Shown: in pieces, positions 52,196-63,899 of the stretch
Position numbering within the stretch: the stretch's first letter is position 1
Layout: every line of letters begins with the position of its first letter
Assembly (NCBI GenBank): GCA_022340585.1
Contig: JAJDNS010000051.1
Coordinates: forward strand, 16,929-80,928
Origin: Acidobacteriota bacterium
GTDB lineage: Bacteria > Acidobacteriota > Vicinamibacteria > Fen-336
Reading direction: 5' to 3'
DNA length: 64,000 nucleotides
Notes under the pieces: generated by a model
What the model was told of the DNA's origin: nothing
Database searches by the model: none
The model's input: only the letters and a program-made list of their open reading frames with translations
Position numbers and translations under genes: made by a program

Positions 52196-53233
52196 ATGTC
52201 CGTCTCTTACAAGGACCTCGGAATCGTCAACACGCGGGAGATGTTCAAGAAGGCCATGGAAGGCCAGTACGCCATCCCCGCGTACAACTTCAACAACCTC
52301 GAGCAGCTCCAGGCCATCGTCCTCGGCTGCGTCGAGTCCGAGTCGCCGTTCATCCTCCAGGTGAGCTCGGGGGCCCGGAAGTACGCCAACCAGACCCTGC
52401 TGCGCTACCTGGCCCAGGGGGCCCGGGAGCTGATCCAGAGCATGGACAGCAACGTCAACTTCGCCCTTCACCTGGACCACGGTGACACCTTCGAGCTGTG
52501 CAAGTCCTGCGTGGACTCGGGATTCTCGTCGGTCATGATCGACGGCTCGCACCACCCCATGGACAAGAACATCGAGCTCACCGCCCAGGTGGTGGAGTTC
52601 GCTCACGAGCACGACGTCAGCGTCGAGGGCGAGCTCGGCGTCCTCGCCGGCATCGAGGACGACGTGGTGGCGGCCAAGTCGGTCTACACCCAGCCCGAGG
52701 ACGTGGAGAACTTCGTCAAGTCCACCGGCGTGGACTCCCTGGCCATCTCCATCGGGACCTCCCACGGGGCCTACAAGTTCAAGCCGGCCCAGTGCACCCG
52801 GGACGACAAGGGCGTGCTGGTGCCGCCCCCGCTCCGGTTCGACATCCTCGAGGAGATCGAGCAGCGGATCCCCGGCTTCCCCATCGTGCTCCACGGGGCC
52901 TCCTCGGTCATCCCGAAGTACGTGGAGATGATCAACTCCCACGGCGGGAAGCTGGACGACGCCGTCGGCATCCCGGAAGAGCAGCTGCGCAAGGCGGCAC
53001 GCTCGGCGGTGTGCAAGGTCAACATCGACTCCGACGGCCGCCTCGCGGTCACCGCCGCCGTCCGCCGGGTCCTCACCGAGAAGCCCGGGGAGTTCGACCC
53101 CCGCAAGTACCTGGGTCCGGCCCGGGACGAGCTGAAGTCCTTGATCATCCACAAGAACAAGGAGGTGCTCGGCTCCGCGGGCCGGGCTACCGAGATCTTC
53201 GGCGAGGCCCGGGCGGCCGAGGTCACGGCCTAA
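52196..53233 (+). CDS. fba: Class II fructose-bisphosphate aldolase
   Basis: 345 residues, ATG at 52196 preceded by TAAGGAG in an A/T-rich patch. Zinc ligands and phosphate loops of class II aldolases are visible: His in HLDHGDTFE, Glu in VEGELGVLAG, His in GTSHGAYKF and His in VLHGASS. The enzyme cleaves fructose-1,6-bisphosphate to dihydroxyacetone phosphate and glyceraldehyde-3-phosphate in glycolysis and gluconeogenesis. Low synonymous flexibility (heavy use of C-ending codons, AAG, AAC) suggests high expression. It is monocistronic: a 12-bp hairpin follows 50 bases after the stop. Confidence 0.95.
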   Translation: MSVSYKDLGIVNTREMFKKAMEGQYAIPAYNFNNLEQLQAIVLGCVESESPFILQVSSGARKYANQTLLRYLAQGARELIQSMDSNVNFALHLDHGDTFELCKSCVDSGFSSVMIDGSHHPMDKNIELTAQVVEFAHEHDVSVEGELGVLAGIEDDVVAAKSVYTQPEDVENFVKSTGVDSLAISIGTSHGAYKFKPAQCTRDDKGVLVPPPLRFDILEEIEQRIPGFPIVLHGASSVIPKYVEMINSHGGKLDDAVGIPEEQLRKAARSAVCKVNIDSDGRLAVTAAVRRVLTEKPGEFDPRKYLGPARDELKSLIIHKNKEVLGSAGRATEIFGEARAAEVTA

Positions 53234-53239
53234 CGTTCC

Positions 53240-53354
53240 GTCACCGAAGTCCTGTCTGCTACCGGGGCCGTGACGCCTTGGGGGGCTCGGCGGGCACCCC
53301 GCCCGCCGAGCCTCCTAGCCGCGCTGACGGCCTCGCGTACTCGACTTCGGTGAC
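53240..53354. repeat. 115-base MITE-like unit with perfect 12-bp terminal inverted repeats
   Basis: GTCACCGAAGTC (53240-53251) and GACTTCGGTGAC (53343-53354) are exact reverse complements. They enclose a second, perfect 12-bp hairpin (53284-53312). No target-site duplication is evident at the ends and no gene lies inside. Only one copy is seen in the window. Confidence 0.5.
53284..53312 (+). terminator. Strong hairpin after fba
   Basis: GGCTCGGCGGGC (53284-53295), loop ACCCC, GCCCGCCGAGCC (53301-53312): 12 perfect base pairs. It is placed between convergent genes fba and the rhamnosidase. No T-run follows, so termination is inferred from position and strength only. Confidence 0.5.
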
Positions 53355-53452
53355 ACGACACCAGCTCGTCGCTTCGTCGTCCAGGCGCCAGCTCCCGGCG
53401 GCCGGGCGACCCAGTCCCGCCGCCCGCCGGCGGGATGGCCGCGGTCCTGGAT

Positions 53453-56221
53453 TCAGTCGGTCACGGGCCACGAGAAGCGGTAGCGCCCGGAACCCACCCT
53501 GAGAGTGGTCTCGCCCTCGCCCTGGGCCACGTCCCGGACGCCGGCGGCGTCGCCCGCCGTGACGCTTCCCTCGGTCACGCTCTCGGCGGTGGCCCCGGGC
53601 AGATGGACACTTGCGGTGGCGTTGGGCGGGACCGCGAGCTCGAGGGTCATGTTCCCGTCGGCGACCTTCCAGCCCGAAACGACCTCCCCGTAGGGAGACT
53701 GGTGGGTCGCCCGGGCCTGGGTGAGCCCGCCCCCGGGGTGGGGGGCGATGATCACGTGGGCGTAGCCCGGGTTCTCCTCGTCGATCTGGATCCCCGCCAC
53801 ACGGGTGTAGAGCCACTCGCCGATGGCCCCGTAGGCATAGTGGTTGAAGGAGTTCATCCCCGCGTCCTGGAAGGTGCCGTCGGGCTTCTGGCCGTCCCAG
53901 CGTTCCCAGATCGTGGTGGCGCCCTGGGTCACCGGGTAGAGCCACGAGGGGTACTCCTTGCGATTGAGGAGCATGAAGGCCTCGTCCCAGTAGCCGTGGT
54001 CGCTCAGGACCGGGCAGATGAGGGGCGTGCCCAGGAAGCCGGTGGTGATGTGGCCGAAGCGGCGCACGTCCGCGGCGAGGCGTCGGGCGGCATCCCTCCG
54101 CAGGTCGTCGGGGAGGAGGTCGAAGGCCAGGGCCAGGGCGTAGGCGGTCTGGGTGTTGGAGGCGAGGCGGCCGCTCCCGGTGACGAACTCGGCCCCGAAG
54201 GCCTCCCGGGTCTTCTCGAAGAGCTGGCGGTAGGCCGCGGCGTCCGCGCTCTTGCCGAGGACCTTCGCCGCCCGGCTGAGCAGGTCCGCGGAGTGGGCGA
54301 AGTACGCGGTGGCCACCAGGTCCTTGTCCGTGGTGGCTCCGGGGTAGTCGGACCGCGTGGTGTTGAAGGCGAGCCAGTCGCCGAAGGTGAAGTCCTGGTC
54401 CCAGATGTACCGGTCGCCGGCCTGACGCTTCTGGTAGTCCACCCAGGCCTTCATGCTGGCGTACTGGCTCCCGAGGATCCTCGGGTCGCCGTAGGCCAGG
54501 TAGTGGACCCAGGGAACCACGACCGCGGCGTCGGCCCAGCCGGCCGAGGCCGAGTCCCCCGAGTCCTTCCCGTGGGAGATGGCGTTGGGGATGACGTGGG
54601 GCACCGCCCCGCTGGGCTGCTGGTCGGCGGCCAGGTCCTTCAGCCACTTGACGAAGAAGGCGGCCACGTCGGCGTTGAAGCAGGCGGTCGGGGCGAAGGC
54701 CTGGGCGTCGCCGGTCCAGCCCAGGCGCTCGTCTCGCTGGGGGCAGTCGGTGGGGACGTCGAGGAAGTTGCCCTGCTGGCCCCACCAGATGTTGTGCTGA
54801 AGCTGGTTCAGGAGGGGCTCGGAGCAGGAGAAGGTCCCGGCCGGGGCGAAGTCCGAGTGAACGACGATCCCCGTGAGCTGCTCGGGCTGCGCCTCACCGG
54901 GGAGACCCGAGACGGCGACGTAGCGGAAGCCCTGGAAGGTGAAGTGGGGCTCGAAGACCTCGGGCCCGCCCCCCTTCAGGGTGTAGGTCACGGTCTGCTT
55001 CGCCGACCGGAGGTTGGCGGTGTAGACGTTGCCGTCCTTGTCCAGGACCTCGAAGTGGCGGAGGGTGACGGTGTCGCCGGCGTGGCCGTCGACCGCGAGG
55101 CGGATCCAGCCCACCATGTTCTGTCCCATGTCGTAGACCGTATCCCCCTCGGGGGTGGTGAGGACCTCCTTCGGCGCGATCTCCTCGATGCGCTTTACCG
55201 GGGGGCCGTCGGGGGCCACCAGGACGTCCTTGGAGTGCTCCACGACCTTCACCCCCGACCAGTCGGAGTTGTCGTACCCCGGCGCGCTCCAGCCGGTCGT
55301 CTCCAGGCGCGCGTCGTAGGTCTCGCCCATGTAGATGTCCGAGGTGAGGATCGGGCCGGTGGACGCCTTCCATGCGTCGTCGGTTCCCACGATCTCCTCA
55401 CTCCCATCCGTGTACACGAGGCGAAGCTGGAGAAGCAGGGCCAGCCGGTCGCCGTAGACGCCCTTGTCGTCCTTCCACGCCAGGTACCCGCGCCACCAGC
55501 CGTCACCCAGGGTCACCCCCAGGGCGTTGGTCCCCTTCTTCAGCAGCGACGTCACGTCGTAGGTCTGGTACTGGAGCCGTTTGTCGTAGGCCGTCCAGCC
55601 GGGGGTGAACAGCTCGTCGCCCACGCGCGTCCCGTTGATCTCCGCCTCGTAGAGGCCGTGGGCGGTGACGTAGGCCCGGGCCGAGGCGACCCTCTTCTTC
55701 ACCTCGAACTCGCGGCGGAGCATCGGGGCCGGGTTCGAGACGGTGTAGTCCTCCTTCAGGTCGGGCTCGATCCACGAGGCCTTCCAGTCCCCGGGAACCA
55801 GGAGCCCCATCTCCCAGAAGGCCCAGTCACTCCAGCCCGACCGTCGGCCCTCGTCGTCCCACACCTGGACCCGCCAGTACACGCGCTGCCCGCTCTCCAG
55901 GGCCGGGCCCCCGTAGGCCAGGTGCTGAGACTGGCCCGATTCGACCCTCCCGGTCTTCCAGAGGGACCGTCCCGAGCGCCGGGAGTCGCGACCGGACCCC
56001 ACGACCTGGATCTCGTAGGCCGACTGGGTGACGCCACGCCGATCGGCGACGAGCTTCCAGCCCAGGCGCGGCTCGGGATCGTCGATCCCCACGGGGTCTG
56101 CGCGGTAGTCGCACCGGAGGTCGGTCACGGTCAGACCGTCTCTGGCATGGGCGGAAGGGGTCAGCGCCTGAGCGACGATGGCCAGGCCGGCAAGTGCGCA
56201 GGGGAAGGCGGGAATCTTCAT
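53453..56221 (-). CDS. Secreted GH78 alpha-L-rhamnosidase
   Basis: 922 residues, ATG at 56221 behind AGGAGG. Signal peptide 1-26 (SAHARDG). Domain order of GH78 enzymes: N-terminal fibronectin-like domain ([22 protein letters not shown]), carbohydrate-binding beta domains (150-460), and the (alpha/alpha)6 catalytic barrel. The barrel carries [18 protein letters not shown] (general acid Glu) and the second Glu in [11 protein letters not shown]-terminal beta domain ends the protein. It releases terminal alpha-L-rhamnose from plant glycosides or pectin (rhamnogalacturonan). Together with the apiose genes this points to plant cell-wall or flavonoid-glycoside use. Monocistronic. Confidence 0.93.
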   Translation of the reverse strand: MKIPAFPCALAGLAIVAQALTPSAHARDGLTVTDLRCDYRADPVGIDDPEPRLGWKLVADRRGVTQSAYEIQVVGSGRDSRRSGRSLWKTGRVESGQSQHLAYGGPALESGQRVYWRVQVWDDEGRRSGWSDWAFWEMGLLVPGDWKASWIEPDLKEDYTVSNPAPMLRREFEVKKRVASARAYVTAHGLYEAEINGTRVGDELFTPGWTAYDKRLQYQTYDVTSLLKKGTNALGVTLGDGWWRGYLAWKDDKGVYGDRLALLLQLRLVYTDGSEEIVGTDDAWKASTGPILTSDIYMGETYDARLETTGWSAPGYDNSDWSGVKVVEHSKDVLVAPDGPPVKRIEEIAPKEVLTTPEGDTVYDMGQNMVGWIRLAVDGHAGDTVTLRHFEVLDKDGNVYTANLRSAKQTVTYTLKGGGPEVFEPHFTFQGFRYVAVSGLPGEAQPEQLTGIVVHSDFAPAGTFSCSEPLLNQLQHNIWWGQQGNFLDVPTDCPQRDERLGWTGDAQAFAPTACFNADVAAFFVKWLKDLAADQQPSGAVPHVIPNAISHGKDSGDSASAGWADAAVVVPWVHYLAYGDPRILGSQYASMKAWVDYQKRQAGDRYIWDQDFTFGDWLAFNTTRSDYPGATTDKDLVATAYFAHSADLLSRAAKVLGKSADAAAYRQLFEKTREAFGAEFVTGSGRLASNTQTAYALALAFDLLPDDLRRDAARRLAADVRRFGHITTGFLGTPLICPVLSDHGYWDEAFMLLNRKEYPSWLYPVTQGATTIWERWDGQKPDGTFQDAGMNSFNHYAYGAIGEWLYTRVAGIQIDEENPGYAHVIIAPHPGGGLTQARATHQSPYGEVVSGWKVADGNMTLELAVPPNATASVHLPGATAESVTEGSVTAGDAAGVRDVAQGEGETTLRVGSGRYRFSWPVTD

Positions 56222-56325
56222 GGGTCCTCCTGGGTGAGGCGGCTCCTCGACGGCGCCGCCGGCACACTATGGCCAGGATTCGGGGCCCGGCCCGGGGAGT
56301 GGTCCCGGACCGGACCGGCGGTCCG

Positions 56326-58380
<2,055 letters not shown>

Positions 58381-58407
58381 GCTCTACCTCCTTGTGTCGG
58401 CCGGCGA

Positions 58408-58413
58408 ATCATA
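58408..58413 (-). promoter_or_regulatory. -10 element of hppA
   Basis: TATGAT on the minus strand, 27 bases before the GTG start, followed by the AAGGAGG ribosome site. A -35 is not clear. Confidence 0.45.
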
Positions 58414-58502
58414 CCCTCCCGGCCCGGGGCCGCGCACGATGCGCTCCTGGGTCATGGGGACTACGCCAGAGTCCCCGTTTTTCGGCGAGCCTGGGGGCTG
58501 CG

Positions 58503-58532
58503 TTGACCGCTCCCGCCGGGCACTGGTAACGT
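58503..58532 (+). promoter_or_regulatory. Promoter of the apnO-ABC importer operon
   Basis: TTGACC (58503-58508), 18-base spacer, TAACGT (58527-58532); start ATG at 58557 with GGGAGGG between. One of the clearest -35/-10 pairs in the window. No operator palindrome is obvious next to it. Confidence 0.6.
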
Positions 58533-58556
58533 CCGCCCGGCCGGGAGGGCGAAACG

Positions 58557-59399
58557 ATGACCACCGTGGCACTGGTCGGGGCCGGGGGCAAGATGGGCTG
58601 CCGGATCACCGACAACATGAAGAAGCAGACGGAGTACCGGGTGCTTCACGTGGAGGTGGCCGACGCCGGCCGCCAGCGCCTGGCCGAGCGGGGGGTGACG
58701 CCGGTCACCGCGGAGGAGGCGCTGCCCGCCGCCGACCGGGTCGTCCTGGCCGTGCCCGACAACCGGATCGAGGCGATCTCGAAGGCCCTCACTCCCCTGA
58801 TGCGGGACGGGACCCTCCTCGTGTGCCTGGATCCCGCCGCCCCGTGCGCGGGGCGGGTGGTGGCGCGTCCCGAGGTCCCCTGCTTCGTGGTGCACCCCTG
58901 CCACCCGCCGGTGTTCAACGACGAGACCGATCCCGAGGCCCGGCGCGATTTCTTCGGAGGGGTCAAGGCGAAGCAGCACATCGTGTGCGCCCTGGTCCAG
59001 GGCACGGACGACGACTACGGGAGGGGTGAGGCCCTGGCCCGAGCCCTGTTCGCGCCCATCATCGAGGCCCATCGGGTCACCGTGGAGCAGATGGCCCTCC
59101 TCGAGCCGGCCCTCGCCGAGACGACCTCGGCCCCGGCGATCATGATGATCAGGGAGGGCCTGGACGAGGCCATCCGCCGGGGCGTTCCCCCGGAGGCGGC
59201 CCGGGCCTTCCTCATGGGCCACATCAACGTCCAGCTGGCCATCACCTTCGGGGAGATCGACGCCCGCTACTCCGACGGGGCCCTGAAGATGCTCCGGGAA
59301 GCCCAGGCGAGGCTGTTCCAGCCCGACTGGAAACGCGTCTTCGAGCCGGAGAGCGTCAAGGCCCAGCTCGAGTCGATCCTGGAGCCCCCGTCGGGGTAG
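58557..59399 (+). CDS. apnO: D-apionate oxidoisomerase-like dehydrogenase (ApnO family)
   Basis: 280 residues. Rossmann domain with VALVGAGGKMGCRITDN, then VVLAVPDN and CLDPAAPCAG. A C-terminal helical domain resembling 6-phosphogluconate dehydrogenase-type enzymes follows, with HPCHPPVFNDETDPEARRDF and KQHIVCALVQG. These blocks are what I know from ApnO, which oxidises and rearranges D-apionate to 3-oxo-isoapionate using NAD; recall is from memory. It heads an operon with a complete sugar ABC importer 48 bases downstream. ApsD-, ApnL- and OiaC-like genes in the same window would supply the steps before and after. Confidence 0.78.
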   Translation: MTTVALVGAGGKMGCRITDNMKKQTEYRVLHVEVADAGRQRLAERGVTPVTAEEALPAADRVVLAVPDNRIEAISKALTPLMRDGTLLVCLDPAAPCAGRVVARPEVPCFVVHPCHPPVFNDETDPEARRDFFGGVKAKQHIVCALVQGTDDDYGRGEALARALFAPIIEAHRVTVEQMALLEPALAETTSAPAIMMIREGLDEAIRRGVPPEAARAFLMGHINVQLAITFGEIDARYSDGALKMLREAQARLFQPDWKRVFEPESVKAQLESILEPPSG

Positions 59400-59447
59400 G
59401 CGACGGGACCGATCGAGAGCGGAGACCCTGGAGACGAGGAGCAGGAC

Positions 59448-60467
59448 ATGAGGAAGCACGCGGCGAGAGGGATCCTGGCAGCGACAGCGTTCGCCGTCGT
59501 CTCCTGCTCGGCCCCGGCCCCCGAGGACCCGGGGGCGGGGACCATCGGGGTCGCCTTCGAGACCCTTCAGACCGAGTTCTGGGTGGCGGCCATCGACGCC
59601 ATCCGGAGCGAGCTGGACGCCCGCGGGATGACCATGCTCGAGGCCATCGCCGACGGCGACGCCAACAAGCAGCTCGAGCAGGTGCGGGGCTTCATCGCCC
59701 GGGGGGTCGACGGGATCATCCTGGTTCCCAGGGACGGCAAGAGCGTGATCCCCATGGTCCGGGCCGCCAACGACGCCGGCGTCCCCATCGTCCTGTTCAA
59801 TCGTCCGCCCGACCCGTCCAGCGCCCGCTCGGTGGCCGTGGTCGCCGACAACCTGGCCATCGCCCGGGCCACCGGCGAGTTCCTGTGCGAGCAGGCCCGG
59901 GCCAGCGGCGAGCGGAAGAAGGCCGCCATCCTGGTCGGGGATCTGGGCGACCAGAACGCCATCCATCGCCGGGACGGCTTCGGCGAGGCCATGGCCGGGT
60001 GCGAGGATGCGGTCGAGGTGGTCTCGCGAATCCCCACCGAGTGGAACCAGGAGAAGGCCCTGGCCGGGGTCACCAACGCGCTCCAGGCCCACCCCGACCT
60101 GGGCCTGATCTTCACGTCGTCGGACTTCATGCTCCCCTCGATCGTTTCCGCCCTGAGAACCGCGGGGAAGTACCACGAGGCCGGCGAGGAGGGGCACGTG
60201 ATCCTCGGGGGCTTCGACGGCGACGTCACCGCCTGGCGGATGCTGGCCGACGGCTACCTCGACGCCACCGGGGTCCAGGACGTCTTCTTCGAGTCCGAGG
60301 CGTCGGTCCAGGCCCTCGAGGACCTGAGGCGCGGGGCCGAGGTGCCCCCGGTCATCCTCGACGAGGGCTTCGTCATCCATTCCGGGAACATGGAGGAGGT
60401 CCAGGGCCGGATGTGGGGCGCCCGGGTGGCGCAGCGGGCAACGAGGGGAGGCCGCGGAGGGGCGTGA
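59448..60467 (+). CDS. Sugar-binding lipoprotein of an ABC importer (periplasmic binding protein type 1)
   Basis: 339 residues, ATG at 59448 with GAGGAG. Lipobox VVSCSA (Cys20). The mature part is a LacI/RbsB-like (Peripla_BP_4) two-lobe protein: TIGVAFETLQTEFWVAAIDAI, DGDANKQLEQVRGFIARGVDGIILVP, NRPPDP and GGFDGDVTAWRML. Unlike soluble RbsB it is anchored to the membrane. Binding proteins of this type serve pentose and related sugars; binding of D-apiose or D-apionate is suggested by the neighbouring apnO. Stop overlaps the next start (GTGA). Confidence 0.9.
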   Translation: MRKHAARGILAATAFAVVSCSAPAPEDPGAGTIGVAFETLQTEFWVAAIDAIRSELDARGMTMLEAIADGDANKQLEQVRGFIARGVDGIILVPRDGKSVIPMVRAANDAGVPIVLFNRPPDPSSARSVAVVADNLAIARATGEFLCEQARASGERKKAAILVGDLGDQNAIHRRDGFGEAMAGCEDAVEVVSRIPTEWNQEKALAGVTNALQAHPDLGLIFTSSDFMLPSIVSALRTAGKYHEAGEEGHVILGGFDGDVTAWRMLADGYLDATGVQDVFFESEASVQALEDLRRGAEVPPVILDEGFVIHSGNMEEVQGRMWGARVAQRATRGGRGGA

Positions 60468-61432
60468 GCCGTCTTCGATCGCTTCTGGCCGGGCACTGGG
60501 TGGCCCTCCTCTGTGTCGTCCTGGTGGCGGTTCTCGGTCCCGTCGTCCCGGGATTCTCCTCCTCCGCCAACCTCCGCAACGTCTTCTCCAGCCTGCTGCC
60601 CCTGCTGGCGGTGGCGGTGGGCCAGACCCTGGTCCTGATCACCGGGGGGATCGATCTCTCGGTGACCGCGGTGGTGGCCCTGGCCAGCGTCCTCGGGGCC
60701 CGGGTGATGACCGCGGACGGGGGGCTCCTGGCCGGGAGCCCCCTCGCGGTGCCGGCCGCAGTGGCGCTGATGCTGGTCATTGGCCTCCTGGTCGGGACGG
60801 CGAACGGCCTGTCGGTGTCCCGTCTGCGGATGCCGCCCTTCCTGGCGACGCTGGCGGTCATGACCTTCGTGAGCGGCTTCGCCATCTGGCTCACCCGCTC
60901 AGCCAACATCGCCGGTCTCCCCGAGGGCTTCCGCCTCCTGGGGGCGGGATCCCTCGGTCCCGCGCCCGCCGCTCTGCTCGTGGTCGGGCCTCTCGCCCTC
61001 GGCGTCCACCTCCTCCTGACCCGCACCGTCCTCGGGCGGTGGCTCTTCGCGGTGGGAGGCAATGCCCGCACCGCCCGGGTGTCGGGGGTGCCGGTGGAGC
61101 GGGTCGTCCTGTTCGCATACGTGGCCTGTGCGGTGTGCGCGGCGGTGGCCTCGATCCTCTACACCGCCCGGCTGGAAACCGGCTCCCCGGTCCTGGGCCA
61201 GCGGATCCTCCTCGATGTCATCGGCGCCGTGGTCATCGGGGGCACGAGCCTGTTCGGGGGGCGGGGGAGCGTCCTGGGAACGGTGTACGGGGCCCTGTTC
61301 ATCACCCTCCTCGACAACGGCCTGAACCTCATGGGACTCTCCAGCTTCGCCGTCCTGATGGTGAAGGGGGCGGTGATCCTGGCCGCGGCCCTGGTCGACG
61401 CGACCCGCGAGCGCCTGGAGCGGGGACGGTGA
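60464..61432 (+). CDS. Sugar ABC importer permease 1 (RbsC-like)
   Basis: 322 residues, GTG start in the preceding stop. Eight to ten helices of the BPD_transp_2 family with LVLITGGIDLSVTAVVALAS and the loop VIGGTSLFGGRGSVLGTVYGA, both standard for RbsC-type permeases. It forms the membrane channel with the second permease at 62970; two different permease genes in one operon imply a heterodimer, less common than the RbsC homodimer. Coupled on both sides by GTGA overlaps. Confidence 0.92.
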   Translation: MSRLRSLLAGHWVALLCVVLVAVLGPVVPGFSSSANLRNVFSSLLPLLAVAVGQTLVLITGGIDLSVTAVVALASVLGARVMTADGGLLAGSPLAVPAAVALMLVIGLLVGTANGLSVSRLRMPPFLATLAVMTFVSGFAIWLTRSANIAGLPEGFRLLGAGSLGPAPAALLVVGPLALGVHLLLTRTVLGRWLFAVGGNARTARVSGVPVERVVLFAYVACAVCAAVASILYTARLETGSPVLGQRILLDVIGAVVIGGTSLFGGRGSVLGTVYGALFITLLDNGLNLMGLSSFAVLMVKGAVILAAALVDATRERLERGR

Positions 61433-62973
61433 TCCCCTCCGACCGGCCGCGCGGCGCCCCGCTGCTGGAGGCCCGGGGCATCGGCAAGAGCTTCGGCGGG
61501 GCCCCGGTCCTCGAGGGCGTGAGCTTCTCTCTGGAGGCGGGCCGGGTGCTGGGCCTCGTGGGGGAAAACGGGGCGGGGAAGTCCACCCTCATGAACGTGC
61601 TGGGCGGGGTCGTGGCCCCGGACGCGGGGCGAATGACCCTTGGGAGAGAGGACTACCGGCCCCGCACTCCCGCCGAGGCCTCGAGCCGGGGGATTGCCTT
61701 CATCCACCAGGAGCTCAACCTCCACTCCAACCTGAGCATCGCCGAGAACCTCTTCCTTGCGCGACTTCCCCGGCGCCGCTTCACGCCGTTCCTCGACCGG
61801 GGGTGGCTCGCCTCGCGGACGGGAGAGATCCTGGCCGCGGTGGGTCTCGAGGTCTCGCCGTGGACGCCCGTGTCCGAACTCGCGGCGGGGGAGCGCCAGC
61901 TCGTGGAGATCGCCCGCGCCCTCGCTGCCGACGCCCGCGTGGTGATCCTCGACGAGCCCACGACGTCCCTGGGCTCGGCTGAGATCGCCCGGCTCTTCGC
62001 CCTCCTGGCCCGCCTCAAGGGGGAGGGACGGGGACTCATCTACATCTCCCACTCCCTCGGCGACGTCCTCAGCCAGGCCGACGACGTCCTGGTGCTCCGG
62101 GACGGTGCGGTCGTCGCCTCCGGCCTCGCCGAGAGCTTCGACGAGCCGTCGCTGATCCGCCACATGGTGGGGCGCACTCTCGCCACCGTCTTCCCCCCCC
62201 GCTCCCGTCGGAGGCCGGGCGACCCGGTCCTGGAGGTCCGCGCCCTCACTCGCCCGGGGGCGTTCCGCGACGTGAGCTTCACCGTGCGGCGGGGCGAGGT
62301 CCTGGGTCTCTCCGGGCTCATGGGGGCCGGCCGCACCGAGGTCGTGCGGGCCATCTTCGGCCTCGACCGGATCGAGTCCGGCGAGGTGCGAGTGCGGGGC
62401 GAGCCGCTGACTCCCCCCTCCCCCCGCGAGGCGGTGGCCCGAGGACTGGCTCTCGTCACCGAGGACCGGCGCGACGACGGTCTCCTGCTGGAGGCGTCGG
62501 TGGCCGACAATCTGGCCCTCGCCGCCCTGGGCGCCCACGCCCGCCGGGGCCTGATCGACGGCCCGGGCCTGGCCCGGGCCCTGGCGGCCCAGGCCGGCCA
62601 GGTGCGCCTCGAGACCGCGGGAGGATTTGCCCGCGCGGCGGCCACGCTGTCCGGGGGCAACCAGCAGAAGGTCGTGCTGGGCAAGTGGCTGCTGACACGC
62701 CCCTCGGTGGTGCTCCTGGACGAGCCCACCCGTGGCATCGACGTGGGGGCGAAGCAGCAGGTCTACCAGCTGGTGAGCGATCTGGCCGACGCCGGCACCG
62801 CCGTCCTTCTCGTGTGCTCCGAGATCGAAGAGCTCCTGGGTCTCGCCGACCGGATCCTGGTCATGAGACAGGGCGCGGTGGTGGCCGAGCTGCCCCCCGA
62901 GGACTTCGACCAGGAACGCATCCTCGCGGCCGCCCTCGGGGGCGTCGCCCGCCCGGAGGAGGAGCGGGAGTGA
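61429..62973 (+). CDS. Sugar ABC importer ATPase with two nucleotide-binding domains (RbsA-like)
   Basis: 514 residues, GTG start in the preceding stop. The first domain has Walker A GENGAGKST, a divergent signature (ELAAGERQ) and Walker B VVILDEPTT. The second has a degenerate Walker A GLMGAGRTE, intact LSGGNQQKV and VVLLDEPTRGID. This asymmetric pair is normal for the CUT2/RbsA class. It energises uptake through the two permeases. Start could be slightly later, but the overlap with the upstream stop and the conserved N-terminus support GTG 61429. Confidence 0.93.
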   Translation: MIPSDRPRGAPLLEARGIGKSFGGAPVLEGVSFSLEAGRVLGLVGENGAGKSTLMNVLGGVVAPDAGRMTLGREDYRPRTPAEASSRGIAFIHQELNLHSNLSIAENLFLARLPRRRFTPFLDRGWLASRTGEILAAVGLEVSPWTPVSELAAGERQLVEIARALAADARVVILDEPTTSLGSAEIARLFALLARLKGEGRGLIYISHSLGDVLSQADDVLVLRDGAVVASGLAESFDEPSLIRHMVGRTLATVFPPRSRRRPGDPVLEVRALTRPGAFRDVSFTVRRGEVLGLSGLMGAGRTEVVRAIFGLDRIESGEVRVRGEPLTPPSPREAVARGLALVTEDRRDDGLLLEASVADNLALAALGAHARRGLIDGPGLARALAAQAGQVRLETAGGFARAAATLSGGNQQKVVLGKWLLTRPSVVLLDEPTRGIDVGAKQQVYQLVSDLADAGTAVLLVCSEIEELLGLADRILVMRQGAVVAELPPEDFDQERILAAALGGVARPEEERE

Positions 62974-63899
62974 CCCGTCTCGTCACGCGCTGGCCCGCCC
63001 TCGGCCTCCTCGTCCTCGTCATGGCCGGGTTCTCGCTCGGGTCCCCGCGCTTCCTCGAGGTCCCGAACCTCGTCAACATCGCCGTCCAGTCGGCCTCCCT
63101 GGGAATCCTGGCCACCGGGATGACCTTCGTGCTCCTCACCGCCGGCATCGACCTGTCGGTGGGATCGCTGATGTTCGTCTCGGCGGCTCTCGCCGGGAAG
63201 CTGGTGGTCGGGGGCGGGTCGCTGCCCGCGGCGTTCGCGGTGGTGGTCGTGGCCGGCCTCGTCGGGGGTGCCCTGAACGGCATCGCCGTCACCCGACTGG
63301 GCATCAAGCCCTTCGTGGTCACCCTCTCGACCCTGTACATTGGCCGCGGCTTCGCACTGTGGCTGACGGAGACGCGCGCCCTGAACCTGCCCGACTCCCT
63401 CCTGACCGTGGGCTCGGCTCGCCTGGCCGGGATCCCGGTCCCGGTGGTCGCCGTCGCCCTGGTCCTCGTGGGGGCCCACCTCACCCTGGAGAGGACGGCC
63501 TTCGGCCGTCACCTGTACGCGGTGGGAGCCGACCCGGAGGCGGCGCGGCGGGCCGGGCTCCCGGTGAGGCGCCTGATCCTCTCGGCCTACGCCCTCTGCG
63601 GCCTCCTCGCTGCCCTGGGCGGAGCGGTGGCGGTGGCCCAGCTCGGCGCCGTGTCCCCGACCTTCGGGCGAGACCGGGAGTTCGCGGCCATCTCGGCCGC
63701 GGTCCTGGGGGGCGTGAGCCTCTTCGGGGGACGGGGAAGCGTCTTGCCCGGCGTGCTGCTGGGGGCGCTCCTGATGCAGACCGTGGAGAACGGTCTCGTC
63801 ATCGTCAACGCCGACCCCTACCTCTACCCGATGGTCTTGGCCGCGGTGATCTTCGTGGCCGTGCTCCTCGACTCTCACGTCCGCGGAACCCATCCGTAG
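62970..63899 (+). CDS. Sugar ABC importer permease 2 (RbsC-like)
   Basis: 309 residues, GTG start in the ATPase stop. BPD_transp_2 family with FVLLTAGIDLSVGSLMFVSA and LGGVSLFGGRGSVLPGVLLGA. It is paralogous to permease 1 but clearly diverged. It is the last gene of the operon; the window ends 101 bases later without a visible terminator hairpin. Confidence 0.92.
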   Translation: MTRLVTRWPALGLLVLVMAGFSLGSPRFLEVPNLVNIAVQSASLGILATGMTFVLLTAGIDLSVGSLMFVSAALAGKLVVGGGSLPAAFAVVVVAGLVGGALNGIAVTRLGIKPFVVTLSTLYIGRGFALWLTETRALNLPDSLLTVGSARLAGIPVPVVAVALVLVGAHLTLERTAFGRHLYAVGADPEAARRAGLPVRRLILSAYALCGLLAALGGAVAVAQLGAVSPTFGRDREFAAISAAVLGGVSLFGGRGSVLPGVLLGALLMQTVENGLVIVNADPYLYPMVLAAVIFVAVLLDSHVRGTHP

